This document shows positions 34,400-43,087 of a DNA stretch of 64,000 bases, piece by piece. Source of the stretch: Pseudomonas sp. PH1b (GTDB taxonomy: Bacteria; Pseudomonadota; Gammaproteobacteria; Pseudomonadales; Pseudomonadaceae); assembly GCF_000633395.1 (NCBI RefSeq), contig NZ_AYMU01000020.1, positions 401,863-465,862 on the forward strand, given 5' to 3'. A program made the position numbers and the translations under genes. The notes under the pieces were generated by a model. It had not been told where the DNA came from. It saw only the letters and a list, made by a program, of their open reading frames with translations, and ran no database searches. Each line of letters opens with the position of its first letter. Position 1 is the stretch's first letter.

Positions 34400-34446
34400 T
34401 TGCCCAAAAACTCTCCTTGCATTAATGTAATGACAAATGTCATTAC
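34400..34446 (+). promoter_or_regulatory. relBE promoter and autoregulatory operator
   Basis: TTGCCC (34400-34405), a 17-base spacer and TAATGT (34423-34428) form a promoter. A 9-bp inverted repeat, GTAATGACA-AA-TGTCATTAC (34427-34446), overlaps the -10 end and the start point. RHH antitoxins such as RelB bind such palindromes with their toxin as co-repressor. The relB ATG is at 34461. Confidence 0.7.
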
Positions 34447-34460
34447 GCGAGGGCTATTCC

Positions 34461-34700
34461 ATGGCTTCTATCAATATCCGTGTCGACGACGACCTCAAAG
34501 CGCGTGCTTACCAGGAACTTGAGAGGCTCGGCGTCACCCCATCCGAACTAATGCGGCAAGCCTTGCAGTACGTGGCAGAGCGCGGCCAACTGCCTTTCCG
34601 CCCCGTCCTGATGACAGAGGACGATGAAGCGCTGATCGCCACTGTTCGCGAGAGACTGAGCGCCCCCCAAAGGGTGAAGGTTTCGCTAGATGACCTATAG
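34461..34700 (+). CDS. relB: RelB/DinJ-family antitoxin
   Basis: The 79-residue antitoxin has an N-terminal ribbon-helix-helix (MASINIRVDDDLKARAYQEL, then LGVTPSELMRQALQYV) that binds the operator. A C-terminal part (after about residue 45) wraps the toxin. I use the ATG at 34461 with AGGG 8 bases upstream; an earlier ATG at 34437 lies inside the operator. It overlaps relE by 11 bases, so the two are translationally coupled. Confidence 0.9.
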   Translation: MASINIRVDDDLKARAYQELERLGVTPSELMRQALQYVAERGQLPFRPVLMTEDDEALIATVRERLSAPQRVKVSLDDL

Positions 34701-34983
34701 CCTTGAGTTCGATGCTCGAGCCTTAAAAGAGTGGCAAAAGCTGGGGGGCACCGTGCGCCAGCAGCTCAAAAAGAAGCTGGCAACGATACTGGCTAATCCA
34801 CGGATTGAAGCCAACCGCCTGCATTCTTTGCCTGACTGCTACAAGATCAAGCTGCGTAGCAGTGGCTATCGGCTGGTCTATCAGGTGATTGATCGGGAGG
34901 TTTTGGTGTTTGTGGTAGCTGTCGATAAGCGCGAGCGTGATCAGGTCTACCGTAAGGCGGCTGAACGACTGAGCGACGAATAA
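34690..34983 (+). CDS. relE: RelE-family mRNA interferase toxin
   Basis: The 97-residue ribosome-dependent endoribonuclease has MTYSLEFDARALKEWQKL at the N-terminus and the basic core LPDCYKIKLRSSGYRLVYQV and VAVDKRERDQVYRKA. The arginines (R56, R61) and C-terminal Arg/Tyr residues align with the mRNA-cutting site of RelE. The pair is the only intact gene set in the island and probably stabilises it. Confidence 0.92.
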   Translation: MTYSLEFDARALKEWQKLGGTVRQQLKKKLATILANPRIEANRLHSLPDCYKIKLRSSGYRLVYQVIDREVLVFVVAVDKRERDQVYRKAAERLSDE

Positions 34984-34993
34984 CACCACATGC

Positions 34994-35020
34994 ACAAAAA
35001 AGGGCGCCTCGGCGCCCTTT
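34994..35020 (-). terminator. Terminator of the left spike-protein remnant
   Basis: AAAGGGCGCC-TC-GGCGCCCTTT is a perfect 10-bp stem. On the minus strand it is followed by TTTTTTGTGC, so it terminates minus-strand transcripts, starting 5 bases after the TAA of the truncated gene. It may also stop relBE transcripts from the other side. Confidence 0.75.
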
Positions 35021-35024
35021 GTCG

Positions 35025-35068
35025 TTACAGCGTGATCGGCTTGAGTTTTCCCGACAGCGCCGAATAGG
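35025..35068 (-). pseudogene. 3' scrap of a VgrG/phage-spike-like gene (copy 1)
   Basis: The minus strand ends TYSALSGKLKPITL and a TAA at 35025-35027, just ahead of a strong terminator. The KLKPIT end recurs at the second remnant (36108), so these look like two copies of the same gene end. Only about 14 codons survive. Confidence 0.5.
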
Positions 35069-35076
35069 TGGTTTCT

Positions 35077-35373
35077 ATGCAGATGTTGGTAACGCCTATG
35101 CGACGAGAGGGCATCGCGCTCAATCCGGACGAAAGGAGGCGCTACAGGGCAATAAAGGCTGACGTGAGGGTGAGGGCTGAAATAGACCCCGAACTGGGCA
35201 GCAGTACGACGGTTGCAAGGCTTCTAGGCGTAATGCCGCTTGATCCTGAGCACTTGCCCCAACTACGGGATGCATCGCTATCCAGCATGGCTCCCACAGG
35301 CTTTGTACTGAGCGGGATCGAGTACATCGATGGCTGCGCCTATGCGCAGTCCTGGTGGTGCCGGGAGGTGTAA
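35077..35373 (+). CDS. Unidentified island protein
   Basis: The 98-residue protein starts at the ATG at 35077 (AGG about 8 bases upstream; a GTG at 35068 is an alternative). It is rich in Arg and Glu in the first 45 residues (PDERRRYRAIKADVRVRAE). The C-terminal half is more hydrophobic and ends GIEYIDGCAYAQSWWCREV, a tail type seen in phage-borne small proteins. There is no membrane helix or signal peptide. It starts exactly where the truncated spike-protein scrap stops, so it belongs to inserted material. I do not recognise a function. Confidence 0.5.
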   Translation: MQMLVTPMRREGIALNPDERRRYRAIKADVRVRAEIDPELGSSTTVARLLGVMPLDPEHLPQLRDASLSSMAPTGFVLSGIEYIDGCAYAQSWWCREV

Positions 35374-36107
35374 TGATTACAGAATGGGGAAGTGAAAACG
35401 GGGGCCGAAGCCCCCGCCTGTTTCCGTTATGGCTGCAACAAGATACGTACCAAACGGATTGACCAGTACGCGGCTTGCAACGCACGGATCAATTCTTCAG
35501 GGATAAAACGGAGGTTGAAATTCACCGTTTAAACTCTCCACAAAGTGAAAAGAAAAGTTCTATTAAATAGAACTTACCTCCCGCCGCCTAACATGCTCTG
35601 AAACCAGCGATCCTATACTTAGAGCAACTTACATACGTACTTACGTAAGCAGTTCAAGGTTCACCCGATTGACTGAGAGGCAGCTAGACCATAACCTTCG
35701 ATTTGCGGATACAAAGAGAAATGGCTGAAGCGGTGGTTGAGGGAATGATCTGGTTTTTTTTGAACCGGAGCAACCACAGATTTTCAGCACGAGCAGCCCG
35801 GGCGGGGCCAGTCCCCGCCCGGGCTTCCTCGTTTTAGAGAGAGGCAAAAATGATGCGCTTCGGTCTAACGCCTAGAGCATAAGGGTTTGTCCTCAAGCGT
35901 GACTAAATCCGCATTACCGTTAGAAGAAATAAACGACAACACTTTACAACACTATGATTGCAGAACTTTCCGATGAGCGGTCATTTGTGCATTGATCTGT
36001 ATTGTGCAATACACAATTTTATTGTGACCTAGGTCATACGGTATATCTCGTATATCCGGTCAAACAGGTAAAGGACTACTTTGCTCGCTTAACTTTCAAT
36101 ACTCACT
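35374..36107. other. AT-rich, palindrome-rich stretch without a clear gene
   Basis: No convincing gene is seen; one 38-codon frame (35721-35837) is too weak to call. Perfect or near-perfect palindromes are AAGTTCTATT-A-AATAGAACTT (35555-35575), CTTACGTAAG (35640-35649), TGTATTG-TG-CAATACA (35998-36013) and TGACCTAGGTCA (36025-36036). GTATATC occurs twice within 36041-36057. A 13-bp GC stem AGCCCGGGCGGGG / CCCCGCCCGGGCT (35795-35825) looks like a terminator. The pattern resembles an operator region whose regulator gene has been lost. Confidence 0.55.
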
Positions 36108-36690
36108 TTACTTAGTAATCGGTTTAAGCCATTCGGCTTGCTGTTTTGCGGTCATGGATGCGGCGGCATTACTCGGTGGTGGTGTTGGGCCGTGAGTATG
36201 GCCAGCCAGTTGAATGTTCATCTCCTGCACCAGGTCCAGCAGGTCGCACAACACCTGCAGCACGTTGACCGATTCTGGCCCGAGCCAGGTCTTGGGCGCC
36301 TGCAGGCTCTGACTGATCCCGCTCACGCTCTTGCGCAACCCCAGGATCTGCTCCTGCAGGTCACCGCCCGCTGTGGCGTTGACCTTCTGCCCCACCACCA
36401 GGTTCAAGCCGCCGCCGGTGGCCTGGTGCAGGTCATCCACTGCGGCCGGGATGGCAGAACCGCCTGAAAGCAGCTTGAGCGCTCCATGGCCTGGATCTTC
36501 TTGACCCCTCCCACTGACTCGGTTGAATGGTCGTCCACCGTCCTGGTGTGATTCTGGAAGCGCTCGGCGTTGTCCAGGGCTTCCACCTCGCGCTCGATCG
36601 CCTTGTCCTGGATCTTTCCATCAGTCTGGTGCAGCCAGTTGCCATCGGCATCGACCCGCTGCTGGCAGGCCTTGCTGTGCTGCCATACCT
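36108..36690 (-). pseudogene. VgrG/phage-spike-like C-terminal remnant, frameshifted (copy 2)
   Basis: The downstream frame (36108 to about 36480) reads ALKLLSGGSAIPAAVDDL, GLNLVVGQKVNATAGGDL and QAPKTWLGPESVNVLQVL, then AGHTHGPTPPPSN and a stop after LKPITK. The upstream frame (about 36480-36690) reads VDADGNWLHQTDGKIQDK and VDDHSTESVGGVKKIQA. Loss of a single G near 36483 separates them. The HTHGPTPPPSN tail and repetitive hydrophilic core resemble the ends of VgrG or baseplate-spike proteins. The identity is from memory and moderate. The 5' end is fused to integrase sequence. Confidence 0.55.
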
Positions 36691-36699
36691 GTCTGCAGG

Positions 36700-37177
36700 A
36701 AATGGACGCTGAGGCGCTGCTGATAGCCGAGGTGTGCTTATCGACGTGTGCACGGTGGGGCGGCAGCAGGTACGTCAGGTGCGCCAGCAGCGGATTCACT
36801 ACAGTAAAACCAAGGCCAGCAAGAACAGAACCGTGCCGATCTCCAAGGCGCTTGAGCAGCGGCTGCACAAGGCTCTGCCGTTTAAGCCGTGCTATGAGAT
36901 TTTCAGGCGGGCGGTTGATGCTGTCGCGCTGGATCTGCCACCTGGGCAGTTGACGCACGTCCTGCGGCATACGTTCGCCAGCTGTTACATGATGAACGGT
37001 GGGGACATCATCACCCTACAAAAAGTGCTCGGGCACTCGTCGTTGGCAATGACTCAGAAGTACGCGCACTTCAGTCCTGGACACATGGCCGAGGTGGTCA
37101 ATTTGAACCCTATGGCCAAACGTCCTGGACACATTCTGGACACATCCGATGTTGTGCAATCTCCCCGCCCTGAATAA
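36700..37177 (+). pseudogene. Tyrosine integrase C-terminal domain, truncated and frameshifted
   Basis: One plus frame reads AEALLIAEVCLSTCARWGG, which contains the first catalytic Arg. After a shift near 36750-36770 a second frame carries RIHYSKTKASKNRTVPISKA, HVLRHTFAS (catalytic His and Arg), LGHSSLAMTQKYAHF (His and nucleophile Tyr) and ends at 37175-37177. The N-terminal arm-binding and core-binding domains are missing. This is the integrase that presumably recognised the tRNA-Ile site 50 bases further on. It cannot be active as it stands. Confidence 0.8.
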
Positions 37178-37197
37178 TTCATTGCGCCAGATACACG

Positions 37198-37270
37198 AAA
37201 GCCGCGCAGTGCGCGGCTTTGAAGGTGGTGGGCCCACACGGACTTGAACCGTGGACCAAAGGATTATGAG
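37198..37270 (-). repeat. Right att repeat overlapping tRNA-Ile
   Basis: It matches 33941-34014 except for one base in the hairpin loop. Here the hairpin AAAGCCGCGC-AGT-GCGCGGCTTT has no T-run on the minus strand (CGTGTATC follows). The tRNA is therefore followed by a weaker, element-derived terminator. Confidence 0.88.
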
Positions 37271-37302
37271 TCCTCTGCTCTAACCAACTGAGCTATAGGC
37301 CC
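37226..37302 (-). tRNA. tRNA-Ile2 (CAU anticodon, lysidine-modified)
   Basis: The 77-base gene starts GGGCCTATAGCTCAG and ends with an encoded CCA. The acceptor stem, D-arm (AGCTCAGTTGGTTAGAGC), anticodon arm with ACTCATAATC and T-arm (GTTCAAG) all close. The CAU anticodon in this context (GACTCATAATC) is that of the minor isoleucine tRNA, whose C34 becomes lysidine by TilS. Simple scanners may call it tRNA-Met. Its 3' part is the island att core. Confidence 0.9.
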
Positions 37303-37317
37303 TCAGTAGGCGGCGGA

Positions 37318-40300
37318 TTATAACGATGGTTTCTCGGCTGTGCTATCCGAAAAATCGGAAACCCGGATCTGCAGGAAGGTTGTGCAAAACTCTTCGGCCT
37401 CCAGCGGCAGGCTGACGATGTAGCCCTGTATCTGTTCGCAGCCTTCCATGGCGAGAAAGGTCTGCTGGTCCTGGTTTTCAACGCCTTCGGCAATCACCGT
37501 GAATTGCATGCTGCGTCCCAGGGCGATGATGGCACGTACGATTGCCACGTCGTGGGGGTCATCCGGCAGCCCGCGGACAAAGGACTGGTCGATCTTGAGG
37601 AAATCCAGGGGCAGGCGCTTGAGGTAGCTGAGGGACGAGTAGCCGGTTCCGAAGTCGTCGATGGCCAGTTGGACACCCAGGTGCTTGAGCTGATGCAGCA
37701 CCTCCAGGGCTTCCTCGGTCTGGCTCATGATGAAGTTCTCGGTGATCTCCAACTGCAGCATCCCGGGCTGCAGGTCGTATTCGCGCAGCAATTGTTCGAT
37801 GCGGCTCAGCAGATTGGGTTGGCGCAGTTGGGCGCCGGCCAGGTTCACCGACAGCGGGCCGAAGCTTTCGTAGCGCTGGTGCCAGGCATTGAGCTGCTGG
37901 CAGGCCCGTTCCAGCACCCAGTCACCGATCAGCAGGATCATGCCGTTCTCTTCGGCCAGCGGGATGAAGTGCTCGGGAGGCACATCGCCGAAGCTGGGAT
38001 GGTGCCAGCGGATCAGAGCTTCGGCGCCCACCAGTTCGTGGTTGCTGAGGCTGATCTTGGGCTGGAAATACAGCGACAGTTCATCGCGTTCGATGGCCCG
38101 TCGCAATTCGTGTTCCAGGGCCACCCGTTCGCTGGCCTGAGCCGTGAGGTCGCGGGTGTAGCGTTCGACCCGGTTGCGGCCCTTGGCCTTGGAGCGATAC
38201 ATGGCGGCGTCAGCGTTCTTGATCAAGGTGGCGACGTCGCAACCATCCTTGGGATACAGGCTGGTGCCGATGCTGGCACTGATGAAGAACTCGTGTTCGC
38301 CGGCCTGAAAGGGCGCGGTAAAGCAATTCAGCAGCTTGGTGGCGATATGGTCGGCGTCGCTGGACTGATGCAGGCCCGGCAGCAGGATGATGAATTCATC
38401 CCCGCCCAGGCGGGCCACGGTGTCGATGTCGCGCAACTGCTCCTTGAGGCGTACCGCGATGCCTTTGAGCAGCAGGTCGCCCACCGGGTGGCCGAGGCTG
38501 TCATTGATGTGCTTGAAGCGGTCCAGGTCGAGAAACAGCACCGCGCCCTGGCTGCCGCTCTCTTCCTGGCTGTTGAGCGCCGTCAGCAGTCGGCTCTCGA
38601 ACAGGGTCCGGTTCGGCAAGCCGGTCAGCGGGTCGTGGTGAGCCTGGTAATCGAGCCGCGCCTGAGCGTGCTTGAGGCTGGAGATATCGGCGAACACCGC
38701 TACGAAATGAGTGATTTGCCGGTCGGCGTTGCGTACCGCGTTGATGGTCAGCCAATTGGGGTAGTACTCACCGTTCTTGCGGCGATTGGAAATTTCGCCC
38801 TGCCAATGGCCTTCAAGGGTCAGTTGATGCCACATCGCGGCATAGAAGGCGCTGTCATGCAGCCCGGAAGCGAGCAGGCGTGGAGTGTGGCCGAGGGCTT
38901 CACTTTCGCTGTAGCCGGTGATTTCGCTGAAGGCGCGATTGACTGCACTGATGCGCTGCTGGGTGTCGGTGATCATCACCCCTTCGGCCGTACTTTCAAA
39001 CACGGTGGCGGCTTGCAGCAGTTTTTCCTGCATCTGGTGGCGGTCGGTGATGTCGCGGGCAATGGTCAACATGCAGTTGTCGTCGCCGATGGGCAGTGGT
39101 CGACTCGACAGTTCGCAGAGGCGGATCTGGCCATCGCTGCGGCGGATATGGCAGCTGAAGTCACGGACGAAGCCGTCGCGCTGCAGCAGGTCGAGCATCT
39201 GTTTGCGCTCATTGAGATTGACCCAGATGCCCAGGTCGAGGGTCGAGCGATCCAGGGACATGGCGCTGTTGAAGCCGGTGATGCGGCTGAAGCCCTCGTT
39301 CACCTCAATCAGCAATCCGTCTCGCTGCCGGGTCAGCAGCAGCCCATCCGGCGAGGCATGGAACGCCTTGGCGAATTTCTCCTCGGAGGTTTGCAGTTGC
39401 TGTTGGGTTTCCTTGAGTTGGCTGATGTCGCGAACCACGACCACCAGCGCCGGTGTGGTGTCGAGGTCAAAGGGCTCGGCCGAGATCAAGCCAGTGAAGA
39501 GCTGGCCGTTGTGGCGGCGAAAGGGCATTTCCAGGTTGCGGATGCTGCCTGCCTGCAGGCGCTGCAGAAGACCTGGCCCCACGCCGGGAATGCCCCAGAT
39601 ATTGAGGTCGGTGGCGGTCTGGCCGACGACTTGGCCGGCGCTCAGGCCGATCTGTTCCTCGAAGGCCTTGTTGACCTCCAGCAGGCAGCCGTCGGACAGG
39701 CGCGCGATGACCAGGATGTCCGGGCATTGCTGGAACACCGAGGCGAACTTCTGTTCCGACAGGCGCAAGGCCTCTTCGGTGTGCTTGGTCTCGCTGATGT
39801 CGATCATCAGCCCGCGCATCACCGGTTCGTGGCCGTGCTCGATCAGGCTGACGATGTCGCGCACCCAGAGGCAGCGACCGTCGGCGGTGATCACCCGGTA
39901 GTCGAGGCTGTGGTCGCGTCCGGCCTGCACTTCGTGGTCGCAGAAGGCCTGGGCGCGGGTCAGGTCGGCGGGGTGGATGATGTTGCGCCAGAACCCGGGG
40001 ATCAGCCAGTGGGACAGGGGGTAACCCAGCAAGGCCTCGGCGTGGGGCGAGACGTAGCTGTAGGTGAAATCACTGATGCGGGCTTCCCAGGCAATGGCTG
40101 ACAGGCTCTCCACCAGGCTGCGGTAATGGTATTCGCTACTGCGCAGTTCCTGTTCAAGGGCGACCCGGCGGGAGATTTCCGAACTCAGGCGGCGGTTGAT
40201 GCGGATCACCACGGCCAGCACGGTGACCAGAAGCAGCAGGCCGGGGAGGCCATAGAGAAGTACGTCCGACCAGAAGGTGCGGTGATCCAGCACGCTGCCG

Positions 40301-41076
40301 ACCCAATGCTGCTGGATCGCGCTGATTTCCTCGGGGCTCAGGTCCGCCAGGACCTTGTCGAGAATCCCCACCAGGATCTTGCTGTCCCGGGGCACGCCCA
40401 TCGCAAGTTGGTAGCGATACGGGGTTTCGCCGCTGACGTAGAGGCCGTCGAGCTTGAGCTGACGCAGGCTCCAGACGCTGGAGGCCAGGTCGCCGACCAC
40501 CGCGTCCACTTCATCGGTGGCCAGGGCCTGCAGGGCCGAACTGACATTGGGCAGGGCCACTAGGTTCAGATCCGGGTGATGGGTGCGCAGCAGCTCATGG
40601 GGGGCATAGTTTTCCACCACGGCCACCTTGAGGCCGTAGAGGTCCTGAAGCGTGTGGGGTTGTGCGCCACCTTCATGGGCGAGGATCACAATGGGAAAGT
40701 CCAGGTAGGGCCGGGTGAACGCCATGTAGCTCTGGCGTTCCGGGGTCGACATGATCCCTGGCAGCAGGTCCAGCTTGCCTTGCTTGGCGTCCTCGAGCAC
40801 GGCAGTCCAGCTGGCGGGCTCGACTGGCTTGAGGGTGATCGACAAGCGTTCCTGGATCAGCTGGATGTAATCCGCGGCAAGGCCCTGATAGCGGCCTTCC
40901 TCGTCCCGATATTCGAATGGCGGCCATGAGGCGTCTACACCTAGGCGTAGTTCCGGGTGGGCTTTGAGCCAGCTACGTTCTTCATCGGTGAGAGTCAGCG
41001 CGCCAGCCGTTGCAGTCCAAGTGAGCAGCGCCAGCAAAAGCATGGCCGACAGTCTGGGCATAAACCGTCTCGTCAT
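37318..41076 (-). CDS. rmcA: RmcA-like periplasmic-sensing PAS-GGDEF-EAL protein
   Basis: The 1252-residue c-di-GMP enzyme has a signal peptide (1-26), a type 3 solute-binding domain (about 35-255, LRLGVDASWPPFEY) and one membrane helix (about 275-295). Four PAS domains, a GGDEF domain with LGGDEF and an intact I-site RDID, and a C-terminal EAL domain (AEALIRWHHP, ITENFIM, DDFGTGYSSL, EGVEN) follow. Both catalytic domains look competent. In P. aeruginosa RmcA, next to rpoD as here, PAS-bound flavin senses phenazine redox state and net phosphodiesterase activity limits matrix. Periplasmic amino-acid sensing is suggested by the SBP domain. It follows rpoD on the same strand across a terminator. 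Confidence 0.9.
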   Translation of the reverse strand: MTRRFMPRLSAMLLLALLTWTATAGALTLTDEERSWLKAHPELRLGVDASWPPFEYRDEEGRYQGLAADYIQLIQERLSITLKPVEPASWTAVLEDAKQGKLDLLPGIMSTPERQSYMAFTRPYLDFPIVILAHEGGAQPHTLQDLYGLKVAVVENYAPHELLRTHHPDLNLVALPNVSSALQALATDEVDAVVGDLASSVWSLRQLKLDGLYVSGETPYRYQLAMGVPRDSKILVGILDKVLADLSPEEISAIQQHWVGSVLDHRTFWSDVLLYGLPGLLLLVTVLAVVIRINRRLSSEISRRVALEQELRSSEYHYRSLVESLSAIAWEARISDFTYSYVSPHAEALLGYPLSHWLIPGFWRNIIHPADLTRAQAFCDHEVQAGRDHSLDYRVITADGRCLWVRDIVSLIEHGHEPVMRGLMIDISETKHTEEALRLSEQKFASVFQQCPDILVIARLSDGCLLEVNKAFEEQIGLSAGQVVGQTATDLNIWGIPGVGPGLLQRLQAGSIRNLEMPFRRHNGQLFTGLISAEPFDLDTTPALVVVVRDISQLKETQQQLQTSEEKFAKAFHASPDGLLLTRQRDGLLIEVNEGFSRITGFNSAMSLDRSTLDLGIWVNLNERKQMLDLLQRDGFVRDFSCHIRRSDGQIRLCELSSRPLPIGDDNCMLTIARDITDRHQMQEKLLQAATVFESTAEGVMITDTQQRISAVNRAFSEITGYSESEALGHTPRLLASGLHDSAFYAAMWHQLTLEGHWQGEISNRRKNGEYYPNWLTINAVRNADRQITHFVAVFADISSLKHAQARLDYQAHHDPLTGLPNRTLFESRLLTALNSQEESGSQGAVLFLDLDRFKHINDSLGHPVGDLLLKGIAVRLKEQLRDIDTVARLGGDEFIILLPGLHQSSDADHIATKLLNCFTAPFQAGEHEFFISASIGTSLYPKDGCDVATLIKNADAAMYRSKAKGRNRVERYTRDLTAQASERVALEHELRRAIERDELSLYFQPKISLSNHELVGAEALIRWHHPSFGDVPPEHFIPLAEENGMILLIGDWVLERACQQLNAWHQRYESFGPLSVNLAGAQLRQPNLLSRIEQLLREYDLQPGMLQLEITENFIMSQTEEALEVLHQLKHLGVQLAIDDFGTGYSSLSYLKRLPLDFLKIDQSFVRGLPDDPHDVAIVRAIIALGRSMQFTVIAEGVENQDQQTFLAMEGCEQIQGYIVSLPLEAEEFCTTFLQIRVSDFSDSTAEKPSL

Positions 41077-41133
41077 GGAACGGGGAATGTGTCGAGTGTA
41101 GACGGGCTGGGCAGCAGGGGGAGGGAGGGGCGC

Positions 41134-41165
41134 TAAAAAGCAAAACCCCCAGCAGGGCTGGGGGT
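41134..41165 (-). terminator. rpoD terminator
   Basis: On the minus strand ACCCCCAGC-CCT-GCTGGGGGT is followed by TTTGCTTTTT. It begins 8 bases after the rpoD stop. Confidence 0.9.
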
Positions 41166-41172
41166 CTTGGGC

Positions 41173-43020
<1,848 letters not shown>

Positions 43021-43087
43021 AACACCCTATCCACTGAAGGTCTTGGCGGGCAAAAAACAAGCCGAGGATTATACCCGAGCTATGACC

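Larger units (their letters stand above)
33941..37270. mobile_element. Decayed genomic island at tRNA-Ile(CAU)
   Basis: A direct repeat of the tRNA 3' half plus its terminator (33941-34014 and 37198-37270) bounds about 3.3 kb. The interior holds relBE, an unidentified ORF, two spike-protein-like 3' ends, and a tyrosine integrase 3' part with a frameshift. The right copy is joined to the 5' half of the tRNA, so the tRNA gene is intact. Integration at tRNA genes with repair of the 3' end is the normal habit of tyrosine-integrase elements. No intact mobility gene remains, so the element should be immobile. Confidence 0.85.

Noticed and set aside
35721..35837. 38-codon plus-strand frame starting MAEAVVEGMIWFF
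   Set aside because: The ribosome site is weak, and the last third is simply the translation of a GC-rich terminator-like stem. It may be real but cannot be supported.
35641..35847. 68-codon minus-strand frame in the AT-rich island spacer
   Set aside because: It has no ribosome site, crosses the same hairpin and has no family resemblance.
37504..40101. 865-codon plus-strand frame opposite rmcA
   Set aside because: It is a shadow of the GGDEF-EAL gene and has no recognisable motif.
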